64,000 nt of DNA from Agrocybe praecox (GCA_964017145.1 OZ024843.1:3366443-3430442); one strand, 5' to 3'; positions 12,394 through 25,920 are shown, numbered from the stretch's first letter. Numbers and translations are program-made. Notes: generated by a model not told the origin, from the letters alone.

Positions 12394-14676
12394 TGCTGGT
12401 GCAAATCTGGCGTTATTTTTATTTTATCTCGTTCTTCATCTTGCTTTACATGTTATAGACGTATACCACTTTTCTTGGATCGTTTGCTCGGTCATATCTA
12501 TTTATTCGCCTGTAAAAATCAAGTACGGGTTCTATTACCACAAGATCACATTCTATTTCAATGCTTTTTTGTCTATATGTACATTATATGTATGTTTGTA
12601 TTTTTACACTTGCTATAGAGAAACACGTATCTTCGCATTGTAATATGCTCAAACACCGACTCTACATTCTCGTTGTAAAGTATAGACAATGGGGTACAAA
12701 TTCAATCCACGTAGCGGAGATTACTCATGCTACTTTAGAAGAGGCGTTGCAGAGGAATTCTATGACTCTTTCGTCCTGCAAATTGAAAAGAGGCTAAAGC
12801 GATGTACTCTAGGCTGTCCACTTCATTCTTGGCGAGTCGTTGATTTCTACTGGAGTCTCTGGACAGGTCGTGTACCTGTAAACAGTCCTTGATGAAGGTG
12901 GATCCTCGTACTGGCTTCAAGATATCAAGGCATAGTACACATAGACCTTGTCAAATTTCTTTTGTTTAAAATATATAGAATATACTTGATTTCCTCGCTC
13001 CGTTGAACTTGGGAAGTAATCGAGGCCATAGTATTATCGCTTATTAGTGGCTGATTACTGTCATATATTAATACGTTCTTTCTTCTACCTTGATTTGGAT
13101 GGGCTGGACAAACTTTGTTATATACAGGGAGGCTGGACCGGACTAAAATCTTAACAAGTATGGTTCTATTTAGGCAAGTGGATAAACATGCATAATTTGA
13201 AGCGCAATGTAGATTAGTGGTCGAGTTAAGCTTACTGGTGCATTGAGAGACGTCTGTGGGTGTCCAACCGTGTACGTTGATTCTGCGAAGGCATCTTCAG
13301 AGACTTTCTACTCTCATTTCACCCGTTGAACGGGAAAAAGCAAGAGTCTCAAGGGCGTGGGTGTTCTTCCAAACTTGTGCAAACTGTTCTTTCATAGGAA
13401 TTTAAATCCAATTATGCGTGAGAACTGAAGAAGGGGCGTCTAGACTTTTTAGAGCGCGTCTCTAGCGATATGTGGGTATCAGACTGATTCGATAACGGAC
13501 AATCAGAAAGGTAGACGCTCACATCACGATCTTTATCGCTTCATAAATGGAGTCAAAGGCCTGAATCGAAATACTTGGCTTCATATTGAAGTGCACTTTC
13601 CAAACCTTCTAATATCACCACCCTATCAAACATTCAAATTGCATGAGCTTATTTTATCTATAATGTAATGCTTCCGTGACGGAAAAATGAGCGACTCACA
13701 GTTAATGAATGAACAGTGTCTTTAGTTTATGATAAGTTCGATATGATGCATGTCCAGTTATTCCTCGTGAAGATCGATAATTTAGATATTTTTACACAAA
13801 TAAAAGTTAGTTTTTTTCGCGGGCACTAGGCAAGTCGTTTATCGAATCTACACATTGTTCTCCTCAATTATATGGTGCTGCGATATGCCGTTACCTACCC
13901 ACATGGTCATGCGTGTAACATGTCCTAAGAACTAGAAACCAATAGATTGATGGTCAGACTAACGTCTGGATGAGCCCGAGATCGACTTACATTAAGGAAC
14001 GTGTACCAGGTAATTCTACCATTAGGCTTTAATTCATGATGATAGTGTTCACTTAGTATTCATATAACATAGGCCGGTAGATTGTAAGGTGTCCTCCTCG
14101 AATCCTACGTCGAATCCCACCATTATCGCACAATGTGAAGCTGGAATCTCGCCTCGTTTGGTGAAACCTTTGAAATTTGCCAGGATACTCCAGGATTTTG
14201 AAGGCCCAGACGGCCATGCGTAACCCCGACATCGATTTCTGTACAATATAGGTGGAAGATGATTCAAACGGGTGGTACTAGGCTACCAAACATGGCACAG
14301 CCGCGTTTTGAGGAGGAAATGGGTACTGGTATGTTGAAGTGTTCTTCATGTTTTTATACCATGTTTACAGACCAGGAACCTCTTGGAGATAGTCCTTGCC
14401 AATCGAACCTGGTCAGAACTAAGAGAGACAGAGTTGCGCACAAGCGTTCAAAGCCCCTAATTCATCCCATTTTAGGTAAATTTTGTGACACGTGATCTTG
14501 TGTCCAGTTGTGATTAAGCGAGACTGCTTGCGACTCAACTTGAACGAAATTCAGAACCTCACAGTAGTCTCCCGTTCGTATTACAACGAGCAGGTCACAG
14601 CTTGTGATCATCGATTTAAAACTCAATTAGCTATTAACTGGGAGGCCTATATCGAAAATCATAACCCGCTTGAGCA
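12394..14676. other. Intergenic stretch, 2.3 kb
   Basis: No supported gene. Short frames at 12561-12900 and 14049-14495 lack similarity or splice support. The sequence is AT-rich and includes the 3' end of the MDR gene and the promoter of the cap-binding gene. Confidence 0.5.
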
Positions 14677-17600
14677 ATGAGTCATGAACGGCATCGAGGT
14701 GGTGGGTACCGAAAGAGGTACCACCACAGAGACAGAGGTGAGGAATGAGACTTACATTGCTGGAGAATAATGGCAAACGTGTCCAAATTAATTACACGCA
14801 GATGACTATGATGACCGACGACGCGACTATGAGACGCCTGACGACAAACTCAAAACAGCCATAATCAAACTCGGAGAAGTTGTGAGCAGCAACGAATTTT
14901 TTGTTGTTTCCTTGAAGGTCGACTGAAGGTTATTTACCAGGACCCTATAGAAGAGATTCCACGCCTAGAGCAGCAGATTCGAGACCATGTCCCACGGAAT
15001 ATTCCCATTCTATCGGAGGCATTTCGTATTGGGTATTGTGTACTTGCTTGCTCATTTATGACATTTCTGACAGACTGTCCAGAGTCACAGAACAACCATA
15101 CAAAATTCCTTTTTATGCGTCACTTCTACGTTTACTGCACAATCCTTCTGAGCTTGCTATCGCTGGTGATTCGCCTCTCGGTCGTTTGGTTTTAGAAGAC
15201 TTCTGGAAAGGATTTCAGTCATATTTGGACAAGGTAGAATGGAGGGAAACGCGTCTTTGCGTGAGTTATCAATTCTGACACATTGACGACTATGCTGACA
15301 CAGGGCAGATACAATTTTTTGCTCATTTAACAGTCGCCGGATTGGTGTCAACTGATTCCATGTTTTCTCTCCTTCGCTCGTTCACTGCAGTATTAGATGA
15401 ATTTGGTGTCTCTTATGGAAGAGCTAAAAAAGCGGCTTTGTGTGCTGGTGAAGGCCTTTTGATTGTAAGCACCAGATGTACGAGTTTGTAGACAGACACT
15501 TATTCTATTTACAGGCTGGGCCAGTGTTAAAGGCGCATTCTTCGGCGAGTGTTGATGAAATTATCAACGCTATACAAGTGTACGCGGAAACCACGACCCA
15601 ACAAAAATGGCTTGTGTCTCCTTCTACTCGAATTTCCAGTCAAGCCATCCCTAGTGAAAATACTGTTGAGGTAAGACCCGTTAGTTGTTTTGCCAAATCA
15701 TTCACACATATATGATTTTTAGGTCCTTGACATTCTGCTTAGCTCGTTAAATAATCTCAACCAGTCGAATTTCCAAGATACGGAAAATTGCATACCACAG
15801 CCATACAAAAATTACCCTACGATCGAGGCGTCAGACCTCCCTCCATACGTCCTGCCAGCAGTCCTTGTACCTCCCGAGGTTATTGAACTTGATGCAATGT
15901 CTGCAGACTCCGGCGAGGAATCATCAGTGAAAAAGGAAGAATGGCCGGAATTTTTTATTCGCTTATTCCCTAATGATGTAAGTCGAAGTTGGCCATCTCA
16001 GAAACCACACATGACGTTGAAAATTTGCACAGGTATCCCCAGATCCTACCAGTCCGCCGGGTTACGTTGTCCGCACTGTTCTTCTAGATATTATCGAGAT
16101 CTTCGAAGTCAATCGCAAGGAATGTGCCCGTCTTCTACTCGAATATCCAAAATGGAGTTTACCCGGAACCTTCAAACCCAAGCCTGGCGCACCGGCTGAA
16201 GAAGAGCCTGTTGTTGGAAAAGACTGGCAATTGGAGAGCACGATTATCGAGGTAGGCTTTCCTCGTGATTATCTTGCCATCATAAACTGTTTATTAACAA
16301 CAACAAACATCTTAGACTGTGCTCGGCGCCTACTTTGTTCTTCCAGAATCCTCCAAAAAATCCATATATTATATCGCTTTAATTACTGAGCTTTGCAAAC
16401 TGTCTCCGTCAACAGTTGGACCTGCAGTCGGAAAGTCAATTCGGAAACTTTACAATTCTCTTTCGGATGGTTTCGATGTGGAGGCTGCAAGACGCTTTGC
16501 AGAATGGTTTGCTGTCCATATGAGTAACTTTGGCTTCGCATGGGTTTGGAAGGAATGGTACGTTAACATTATATATAACTTGAAACATCCCTTACTTTTA
16601 TGTTCAGGGTACCTGATTTGGCGTTGCCTGTCCAACACCCGCGCCGTGCGTTTATGCGCCGTGCAATTGAATTTGAAATTCGACTGGCATATCACGATCG
16701 TATCCTCAAGACACTACCCCCAGATATGCAGACTCCCGATGCATATACAATTGCAGAGCAAGCTCCCGGGCCTGCATATACTTACGATGACGCGAGTGAG
16801 TAACAAACTATTGCTAATTTTCTCGATACAAAGCGTGCTGATACACTCTTAGGTAACCCACATCATGATGCAGCCTTGGAAGTTTTAAATCTATTCCGTG
16901 GCAGAGCTAAGGCAGAAGACGTTATTGCACACCTGGACACGCTTAAAAGCACACTGGAATCATCTGATATCAATGTGGACTCCACCATCCGGAGTATTGT
17001 GGTGCAGTCACTCTTGCACATAGGTTCGCGATCGTTTTCGCATTTCCTGAACGCGATAGAGCGGTACCTCCCTCTTCTGCGTAATCTGGCAAGTGGTGGC
17101 ACGTCTTCGACGAGTGGCAATGGCAATCCAGGAGCTAAAGCGGACGTTTTAACGGCTGCAGCATCGTTTTGGAAATACAATCGACAGATGGTGGCCATCG
17201 TGTTCGATAAACTTATGCAATATCAAATCGTCGACCCAACCGACGTTGTTGCATGGACATTCATGAACGGAGTTGCCGTCGGTCAACTTTCGGAACTTGC
17301 TGGCCCCATGAATCTTAGTGCCTTTGAATGGGACTTACTGAGAGGAGCCCTGGATAAAGCCAATGGGCGTGTAACCAGTGCTAGAAGAAAGGTTGCGCTT
17401 CTGAGGAAAGAAGACGACGATGCGCGCGCGCGCGTCAAGGCAAGAGCCGATGAGACCATGGAAGTTGACGCCGAACCCAAAGGTGCGAGGAATTCGTTTA
17501 TTTATTCTGGTTCCATGTCTAACGAATCTTTTACACTTGTGTAGAAGAGACACTGGAAGCTTCAGTGACAGAAACGCCCCATGTAGATAACCCCGCGCTC

Positions 17601-18026
17601 ACGACAGCATTAAAAGCGTTCTCTAGTCTTACGAAAGAGCAAAGGACTGCTTTGTCGAGGACATTGGAAGGATTCGTTGCATGTCTTGCTCCAGCAGCTT
17701 CAGACTCCCATGCTAATCCTCACGCCCGAACCGTCATCACTGAGGAGGCTTGGAACAATCGGGCCAACTGGGAAAGAGATGAATGGAATGCTTGGGAGAC
17801 TTGGGGTTGGTACCGTCAATTCTGCAGAGCGGTTAGTATCTTTTTGTGCCCTTTTTTCTATTACATTGGTGCTCACGTTTCGAATTTTGGACAGTATTCG
17901 CCCTATTTGCGAACTTACGCGACAACCTTGTATACCGTCTCGTTCTCCAAGTTCGAACATGTCAACGACCCAGCGGCGGACCTTCTCAAAATGGTTTGGA
18001 ATATTGCATCCGGGGAGGAAGCATAA
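14677..18026 (+). CDS. NCBP1: Nuclear cap-binding protein subunit 1 (CBP80)
   Basis: Large subunit of the nuclear cap-binding complex, which binds capped pre-mRNA together with CBP20 and acts in splicing, export and decay. About 13 exons: 14677-14737, 14802-14881, 14941-15032, 15074 onward, ending 17895-18026. The start encodes MSHERHRGGGYRKRYHHRD, then DDYDDRRRDYETPDDKLK, a typical CBP80 N-terminus. The first MIF4G-like domain follows (RLEQQIRDHVPRNIP, EQPYKIPFYASLLRLL). The second and third alpha-helical domains are visible at LCKLSPSTVGPAVGKSIRKLY, DLALPVQHPRRAFMRRAIEFE and the exon 16853-17481. The C-terminus WGWYRQFCRA, YSPYLRTYATTLYT fits the family. Intron phases joined cleanly throughout, so the gene looks intact. 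The exon at 15309 uses GGGCAG as acceptor, because the earlier AG would give a stop. Confidence 0.92.
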
Positions 18027-18510
18027 GAGATTGTTTGGGACTTCTCTTGCAAAATAACGTTATAGTTATAGCTTTTCTACTGCTTTTTGATTATTAAAAC
18101 ATTATATACTCACCTTGTAATTTATCAGCGTCACTTGTCATACCATTTTCTGTACCGTTTGCAAGCTGCTTGTGATGTGTCAATAACGACAAATGCTGCG
18201 AATTTTGAACTCTCCAAAGGTTGATCGAAGATTCGTAGATATATACCGCTTGACGCGTCCTAGTGTTCCTTGCTATGATAATGTGTTCCAAATCTGTTCT
18301 GCACTTCTATTGTTTCGACAGACCACCTCACGGGAAGATAAAGATAACAATTCTTGTTGGATGCAGTGCATATTGTAGCCATTCTACTCACTGAAAGTCA
18401 GTGTTCCATATTCAATGTTGATGCATCATGAAGTCTCAGTCAAAGGGATCAGAAAACGGCACAAATTACGATGTCCACGATAAATATATCGATAAAATAA
18501 CAAAAAGCTA

Positions 18511-18596
18511 TGACCGAGACAGGGGTCGAACCTGCAATCTCCTGATTCGCGAGACATAAATCGTAGTCAGACGCGATGCCATTTCGCCACACGGCC
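18511..18596 (-). tRNA. tRNA-Arg (anticodon ACG), 14-nt intron
   Basis: Read on the minus strand it folds as a cloverleaf: acceptor GGCCGTG/CTCGGTC (one T-T mismatch), D-arm GCGA...TCGC, anticodon stem TCTGA/TCAGG, T-arm GCAGG-TTCGACC-CCTGT and discriminator A. The loop C-T-A-C-G-A is followed by a 14-nt intron at the canonical position between 37 and 38. The B box GGTTCGACC is intact. A run of five T (18502-18506, minus strand) serves as Pol III terminator. Confidence 0.93.
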
Positions 18597-18883
18597 ATGT
18601 TAAGCATGAACGGGAGCGCGTTCCGGCCTCCCGGGCGCTAAACAAAATTTCACAACAACCCAACAATCGTAACAAATTTGAAGGGATAAAATGCGACGGC
18701 CTCGGGCTAAGGAGACTACAATATCGACGTTGTTATAGATGTTATGACTTGTAACATTGGCCTATGCCTGTCGATCTCACTGTATATTTTGTCATATTTC
18801 CAATATCAATGTCTTCAAACTTGGGTGGGCACTTCTCCAGACGTCCAAAACCATCAGGAATACCTAAAAACTAAAAAAAGATA

Positions 18884-18966
18884 TGACCGAGACAGGGGTC
18901 GAACCTGCAATCTCCTGATCGCGAGACATATCGTAGTCAGACGCGATGCCATTTCGCCACACGGCC
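18884..18966 (-). tRNA. tRNA-Arg (anticodon ACG), 11-nt intron
   Basis: Same mature sequence as the copy at 18511-18596, on the same strand about 290 bases away, but with an 11-nt intron after position 37. It has its own seven-T terminator (18873-18879, minus strand). The flanks differ from the first copy except immediately around the gene, so this looks like an old local duplication. Confidence 0.93.
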
Positions 18967-20892
18967 ATGTAAACGGAAAAAGGTTGTGGCAACTCGTGCG
19001 TGGGAATTTGGAAAAGCCGACGGCGCTTAATGTTTCCTTCCTGCCTATCTCGCGAGTCCGGATGGTTGATTGAACATTCTTGCAGTCCTTTTTTTTGTTT
19101 TTTTTTTTGTTAATTTAGGGTCCACAAAGGTAAACCTTATAACGGACCATACATTTAATTACATAAGTGGTAACTACAGGGCCCCTAATGCCCTTCTCCC
19201 ATCCCCGAAATCCTCATGTGCACTGCAGAGGCACGCCCAGAGCGTTCCTATCCCCTAGCAGTCTGACACAGAAACGTCGTTTGAGAGGCATTTCTTCGCA
19301 TGGTGGGGTAGCATCTGCCATTATTGGTTGAGGGCTTTGAACATATCCGTCTTTCGATTAAGTGCCTGAAGGCTCTTGCAGTCCTATTGATACTATTGTG
19401 TTATAAATGAGTACCTCAACATCTTGAACGTGTCTTCCTTATAGCTCAGTCCATTACACAAATAATAAAGACTCGACCAGTCAAGATTTTGTCCTACGTC
19501 TATGGCATACGCAGCTCTGCTTGTAAGAAGTGAACCGTATTTTTTGGGGATATTTGGTTTAATGACGACCTCCTCGTATAGAGATCGGGCTGGCTGGTTC
19601 CTTGAAATCGTCGCCCATAAAAATGTCGCCACTCCTGTACTTCGAGACTATCATGAATGAAGTGGTTCAGAACTAATATAGAAGAGGGTAGAGAAAAGAT
19701 ATCAAGGCACCTAATATGGACTCGGCAAATTAGGGTTATCTGGAGATTCGGTGGAATGTACTTGAGGCACGACATTGAGTCGCCAATTTGTTTGTCTTTA
19801 AGATTATAAAGTGAGAAATACTGAAGTTTAACCGCGTACATTTTCTTGATAAGATATGACCTCAGGGGTCGGGAGATATGAAAGGCTCGGAGATAGATGC
19901 TGTAATACTCTGTCGAAGCTGTCTTTTTTTCTTTCTGATTTGTTATTTTCATATCTGTGACGAGGAGTGAGTTTTGAGCGAGATGGCTCAAATGTTTAAT
20001 AAATCGAACATACGTTGTATATTCTTTTTTTGTTTTGTTTTGTTTTGTTCGATCTCTGAGAAGCTGTTTGAAAGGCGACGACTCGGATGTCAATCTAATC
20101 ATGCAATATCGCGAATGAATAGGAGGCAACTTCACATTTCATGCTCTAACGGCACAACACCATCTCGTCCAAATGTTGAGGAAAAGAAAAGGCGATGCAG
20201 TCGGAAACATCGAGCTAAGGCAAACTCGTCGGGAGGGGGTGGGTTCGAGGGGAAGGTGGCCAGCACCGAAATATAATTGGGATGTCCAGCTCATAGGCGA
20301 GCTCGGCGATATGTTGATGACCATAATCCCCTTCTTGTGCTGAGCTGTACACCTTGCCTTGTGTCAGCCAGTGCTACCCGGCCCTCCTGAGCTCTCTTGC
20401 ACCTGAGTAACGCCTTTGAACTGTCCGATCTTCGATACTATAAGCTGTGATAGCGGTGTAGGGGCTATGAACTTTTTTTGGGAAGAAGATGTATACCGCT
20501 TTTAACAAGATAACACCTCATGCAGAACTGTCTAGTCTCGTAACCAGAAGTATGCACGCGAACAATTTTTTGTTCCGGCTGTAAGCGAAATTGTTGTTAC
20601 GTCAATGCTCCTCCCTGGAACCAGATCAATTTAGGAAATATCTTCCATAGATGCTCCCAGCGCACAGAATGGTCGGCTCTGGAGGGATATGGTTGAGTTG
20701 GGGGCTTGCGTACGTGAGGACTCTATTCCCTGAAGTCGAAGCTTCCTTCATAAACAAGCGTGACAAGGAGCAGTTATACTTGAAAGACCCAGAAAGGTAC
20801 AACGTTCACGATATGGTATATTAGAAACAATGCGATCACATACTGCAAATGATGCCCAAAAAAAAGTATAGAATACGTGGGATGCGGAAAGC
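18967..20892. other. Intergenic stretch, 1.9 kb
   Basis: No supported gene. A 211-codon open frame on the minus strand (about 20135-19500) is AT-rich, unlike any family I recognise, and has no splice-linked neighbours. T-rich runs occur at 19088-19112 and 20023-20047. Confidence 0.5.
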
Positions 20893-22315
20893 CTAGGTTT
20901 TCCCTGTAATTTTAAAAGAACGATAGAGTTCGTCGCATTTTTTCACTAAAGCCCCACCTTCTTCTCGATGGGATTCCCATTCTTTGACCTCTGTTCTACC
21001 AACATATTCATCGCCCCACCGACTTGTAAATGCGCCAAAGCGTACAGGTTTCTTTGGGTTTTCATTCATGAATATCGAGAGGAAATATACAGGGGCAAGG
21101 GCAAGATGGACGTATGGTATGGCCGCTTTCCATGGTCGAATACTATGATGAGGGGAACCGAAGAATCGGGCCTTAGATAAAGTGAGAAAAGAAAACTATA
21201 CGTGAGGGAGAGAGGAAGTACACACAATGTAGAAAAGAATAACTTTTACGGCATCCATGAAGGGCCCTACGAGAGCTTTGCTAATAGCAGTAGAACACAC
21301 TCCCGGTTCCGCGACGAAGTGTCTTATACGCGTGTTATTTGCGCTAGACGACTCTCGAGCCACCATGTCCAGGGTTGTTGATACCAAGTCAATTTGATAT
21401 TTCACACTCTCATACGAATGTTCTGTCTTTACAAGTTGCCAATCTTCGGAGTCGTAGAATTTCGGAGAGGCTTCTATCGAGGTACACCAGATGACTCTTG
21501 AATCAAGCGGCGACTTTTTTAATGACTGTTCGAGTTCTCGAAACTGCAAGAAAGGGTTAAAGATCTTGGAAATATCCAAAGCTCATTGTAGACTCACCAA
21601 AACAAAGTGTCCGAAGAGATTTGACTGCCACACCCATCCGAGTTTGTCGCCACTGATCTCTCCTGAATGCTGCGAGTAGAATGTCGGGGCTGTAACCGCT
21701 GACATGGGGCTTTGAAGAAGCTGCTTGGTACACATCACCCAGTCAATTTTCTTGAAACTGGCCACTCCGGCAATACACAATATATGGGAGATGTATGCGT
21801 ATCTGAAAACCAAAATTGGTGAGCCTGCCCATTTACTAGTAGAACGGAAACTGACTTCGTTCGGACCGTGTCGGCAAATTGGAGGGTACTAGACACGGAT
21901 GAGAGGTCAAGCTCGTGTATTTGGACGTCACAATGAACTAGGAAGTTGTTCAAATAGTCCTCATCAAAGTTCGGCCGTCTCTTCAACTGGATGAGTTGCT
22001 CGTCGAACCAGCTGAGGAGGTCGGTACGCGCTTCCTCTGCGCGTTTTCTATTCCGACAAGCCATAATGAGCGTAACGCCATTATATCCTAATGGTGCTTC
22101 CTGCGAAGAATCTGGACTAGGAGCAAACTCTTGTGGAAAGCTGTCCGTGGCGTTTGGTTGGCACAGTTGAAAAAGTAGTCGCTGGCAAACACCGTATCCA
22201 ACACCTCTAGTATAATGTCGTTAAACCATTTCAGAAGAAACGAAGTGTTTAATGCATACCCGTTCGCTCCTGTCACAATGATAATGGGTGCAGAGGCTAA
22301 CGACTTATTCGACAT
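20893..22315 (-). CDS. ERG27: 3-keto-sterol reductase (ergosterol C-4 demethylation)
   Basis: Short-chain dehydrogenase that reduces the 3-keto group formed during C-4 demethylation of sterols, at the ER with ERG25 and ERG26. Exon 1 (from ATG 22315) encodes IIIVTGANG. A 55-base intron (GTATGC...ACTAG) is removed and the join reads VTGANGGVGYGVCQRLLFQL, the NAD(P)H-binding glycine motif. Then come YNGVTLIMACRNRKRAEEAR, HELDLSSVSSTLQFAD, KIDWVMCTKQLLQSPMSAVT, SNLFGHFVLVSL, RVIWCTSIEA and the catalytic Y-x3-K as SYESVKYQ. The last exons carry RPWKAAIPYVHLALAPVYF and FGAFTSRWGDEYVGRTEV and stop at 20893-20895. These match fungal Erg27. At least four short introns are present. The gene starts 234 bases downstream of the NOP58 stop, on the same strand. 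Confidence 0.92.
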
Positions 22316-22549
22316 TGTATAGGCCTCAGTAACGGAGGGAAGTGTAAGGACTTGGTGAGAATTGACAACATCGTACGAGACGCGAAGGAAAATTGGGTCC
22401 CACGCGTCATTTATACATCAATTAGCTCGGTTAATATAAAGAACTTCAATTCTCGAGGCAAAATCCAGAAATTGTAATGAAATGATATATAATGCGCGAC
22501 AATACAGAGAGTAGAAATTAAGAAAGAGGAATTAAGAGATGTGCAACAA

Positions 22550-24657
22550 TTATGCCTCCGACTTCTTTTTCTTCTTTTTCGGTGACTCAGTACCATTAGC
22601 AGCAGCGGCCTTGGCCTCTTTTTTGGCCTTCTTCCTGGCCTTCTTCTCTTCTTCAGTTTCAACCTGAAGAACGACAATTATTTAGGGAACACATAAGCAC
22701 GAAAATAAAAAATAACCTTAGGTTTAGCATCTTCGTCCTCGTCCATAGGTTCACCGCCATTGATCTCACTCTCTCTGCGCTTCCTCTTTTTATCCTTCTT
22801 TTTCTTGTCCTCACCATCGACGTCCATCTCTTCATCCGACTCCTGAGGTGTGCTCTTCTCCTTCTCCTTCTCCGCTCTCTTTTTGGCTCTCCTCTCCTCC
22901 TTGGCCTTGCGCTTCTCCTCCTTGACATCCTCGACAATCTTAACAGCAGCCTCCATAGGATCGTCACGTTGTGTTGATACCAAATCGACTTGATCGGCAC
23001 TGGCATTGTATGTTTTCGTTTCGCCTGACATCTCGAATCGCTGCTGCTTCTTGCCGTTATCACCGAATCTACGGACGGCACCTCCTTCACTTTGGTGCTC
23101 GAGAGCGCGAAGACGGGATTCAAGCTTGGTGCGGTTATCAATCCCAATTGTTGAGGCAGCCTCTTCTGACTTGCCGTCAGAGTCAGTCAGAGCATCAACA
23201 CGAATTGACAAGGCGGCCTTCGTGGCAACCATACGGGCCATTTTACCCTTTAGTTTGGGGGGCGCTTGGCCGATGAGGGAAGCCTAAACACGCGTCAGCT
23301 ACATCGTACAAACCATACTGCACACAAAACTTACATGGTAAATAAGACCGTACTTCGGTGTGTCGTGTTTTGTTTTCAAAGCGCGGAACAGAGCTTTCTC
23401 AGCTCCGAGAATTTGGATGGTACTGGCGGGGTGTTTGGCGAGACTGAGTAAGCTACCAGCATGGCTGATAAGACGAGCACCGACAAGCTCTCCAACAAGA
23501 GCTGTTAGATTGGGTGCAATGGCACTCATACGGTTTCGTAAGTATTCAGCAAGTTGTGTTCGGTATTGGGAGATGGAGATGACTTGGTCGCATAGGGAGT
23601 GGATGTGGGAGATGTCAGAGTCCGAAATTTCGGTACCCATAGAGATTTCAGCAGCGGCCTTGAGGACGGCCTCGAGATCTTCTGGCAAAATTGCAGCAAA
23701 GTCCGTGGATGCAGCGTTTGTTCTGAAGCCTAAGAAGAGAAGAATTTAGAAAATGGAAAGCATTTCGAAAGACGCGACGTACCCATGAGGCGTATAGTTC
23801 TGGCATAAGCGACGTTGTCGGTTATAATCTTAGCCATTTCTGGGAAATGCCAGCCGTACCATTCCTTGTGAAGATGATACGAATTAGATGGCCCAGTTGA
23901 CACAAAGAGCATCGACAATAAATCTATACCTTGACTCTCATGGCGTAAATGTTGACTTCTTTGTCGAGATCATCGAGAAGAGCAATAGCTTGGACAACCA
24001 TGGTATCGACCTTATCAGGAGAGAATTTCAACTTGAATCTATACATGAATCATCAGCATTTCGTCCACATACACTATCTGAAAATAATTACCGAGCTAAT
24101 GAATGACTGAGACCCAAGCTCATGGTTGCAAGATCTTTAGGGTCTAATCCCTGTAGGAGGGCCGTCATCTGGCCTCTGATACCGTGCCAGAGGTCGTTCT
24201 CATATGGTTTGACAGTGACGGTGATGCTCAGTTTTTTGGTAATAGAACGAGCTGTTTGTAATTTAGTTTCGGCGGCATGGTTGTTACGATTAAAAAAATT
24301 GTACCAAGCTTGGAATCAACCACAACCAATTCCTCCTTTCCCTTGCCCTTGTCCACGATTTCTTCGGTCAAGAACTTTTTCAATCCCGACCCAACCTTTG
24401 ACAACTGCAGAGCAGTCATGTCTTCCACGGCAGTTGCAGTCGACGTAAACCGATGGAGGCCCTTCAATTTGAGCCTGAAAGAAAAGATATAGCATTGAGT
24501 ATTCCGATCGAAAATTCATTCCTAGGGCAATAACAGACAATTTTGTGGCCTTCTCTGGTGACTGAAACTCTTTCCATAGGTCGGGACTTTCGAGTTTTGC
24601 TGAGTCGGAAACTTTGAAGAGGCAGTAGCCCATAGAAGTCTCGAATAAAACGAGCAT
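22550..24657 (-). CDS. NOP58: Nucleolar box C/D snoRNP core protein Nop58
   Basis: Core protein of box C/D snoRNPs, needed for rRNA 2'-O-methylation and pre-rRNA processing in the nucleolus. It starts [18 protein letters not shown] at 24657. The NOP5 N-terminal domain and coiled coil span the next exons ([37 protein letters not shown]). The Nop domain, which binds snoRNA and the 15.5K/Snu13 protein, is at about 23688-23230 ([54 protein letters not shown]). The C-terminus is a long charged tail rich in KKE/KKR and ends KKKKSEA at 22550-22552. About seven exons with introns near 50-60 bases. Length and domain order fit the family. It stands immediately upstream of ERG27. Confidence 0.95.
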
Positions 24658-25211
24658 TTTGGCGGATTAGATGGGGAGAAGCCGAAAAGAAGCACTAGTG
24701 GTTGTTATATACAGAAGATATAAAGAGGAGTGGAAAGTAGAAACAATCTGCCCAGAATGCTGTCGACGACGAGCAGACCCTTTTGTCGATGGCAGAACTT
24801 TTTTGTGGACGAAAAGGAAATTTCTCGCGGACTTTCCCACACACTGAAATGAATCGTGGTAATTTCCTACCTGATTTTGACACCATTATATAAGCACAGT
24901 CTCAATGCATTGCTTCAACTCTATGAAGGAACATCTCTTCATGTTAAACACGTCTTACATGCCCACTTTTTTGGATACATAATAGCCCCCCTTTTATCTC
25001 ATACTGAGTTGTACTTTAGGCTTCAGATAAATGTTATAAAGACATGTCGGAAAAGTCCGAAGCCCGTTATAATGACATGCCGTTGAATGCCGATTTCAAT
25101 GTGATCCGATTAGTCATAAATAACCCGGCCCGTTGTAACACTTCCGTTGCCAGCGAAATGAAAGAACACTCCTCTATTCTGTAAAAGACTTTCTGTTTTA
25201 TATTTTCACTC
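24658..25211. other. Intergenic stretch upstream of NOP58
   Basis: A 554-base gap between divergent genes. It holds the NOP58 promoter; no gene seen. Confidence 0.5.
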
Positions 25212-25920
25212 ATGCCAAACCTTTCTTGCCTCTGTGGAAAATCATTTGGAAAAGCTCGAGGGCTTACACTGCACCGAAGCCGATATTGTGAACACCCATC
25301 AAGCAAAGCATTGTATGGACGAGGTTCTTCAATTGAAATTTCGGGCGAAGAGTTGGAAATAGATGAGTTTCGTGAGAATTCCGGTATGGCATCAAATATG
25401 TTTGAATTAAAATTTGAACCTCAATTCTCTGTATAGGACTTTCAGATGAATCGCATCTAAGCTCAAAATATGAGCGAATCTGGGAGAGTCCTGCTCTGCT
25501 TGCAGCACTCAAGAAAACTCATGCAGGTAAATAATTGACCTTTCAATTTCATTGAGGGATTGATTTAGAAGTGATGAAATAGGACCCAGGAATAAGCAAC
25601 CACATGCCGCATCACCAAGTCCTGCGGTACCTGTCACTTCGACTCCGCTTCAACCCGTGCTTGAATCCGAACGTGCCGTGGCAGCAAAGCGACGGCAAGA
25701 CGACGAGTCGGACAAGCAGCCCCAGGCTTGGCGCCCCTTCAAATCACGCACCGACTTAGAATTCGCCCAACTAGTTCATGAAGCAAACCTCAGTGAGCAA
25801 CAGGTCAATCAATTGATTCGCATGATTGAGCGTCTTCGTAATCACGAAGATACTTTTAATATTTGTGATAACAAAAATCTTCAAGAAACATGGCGGGCTG
25901 CATCCAAAAAACTTACATGA
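25212..25920 (+). CDS. Plavaka-like transposon N-terminal fragment, 199 aa
   Basis: Three exons, 25212-25383, 25437-25526 and 25583-25920, join in frame to 199 codons plus stop. The N-terminus has a short zinc-finger-like motif (LSCLCGKSFGKARGLTLHRSR with a following Cys). The middle is SP-rich with KRRQDDESD. The C-terminus, RPFKSRTDLEFAQLVHEANL followed by a LRNHEDTF motif, resembles the region just upstream of the transposase in basidiomycete Plavaka (CACTA-related) elements. The protein then ends after KKLT, far short of a transposase. Intact splice sites and frame suggest either a recent truncation or a small retained gene. No terminal repeats were found nearby. The family assignment rests on memory of similar proteins. 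Confidence 0.6.

Noticed and set aside
19500..20135. 211-codon minus-strand open frame
   Set aside because: The translated product is AT-biased and matches no family; no splice partners or domain signs. It remains possible as an orphan gene but is not supported.
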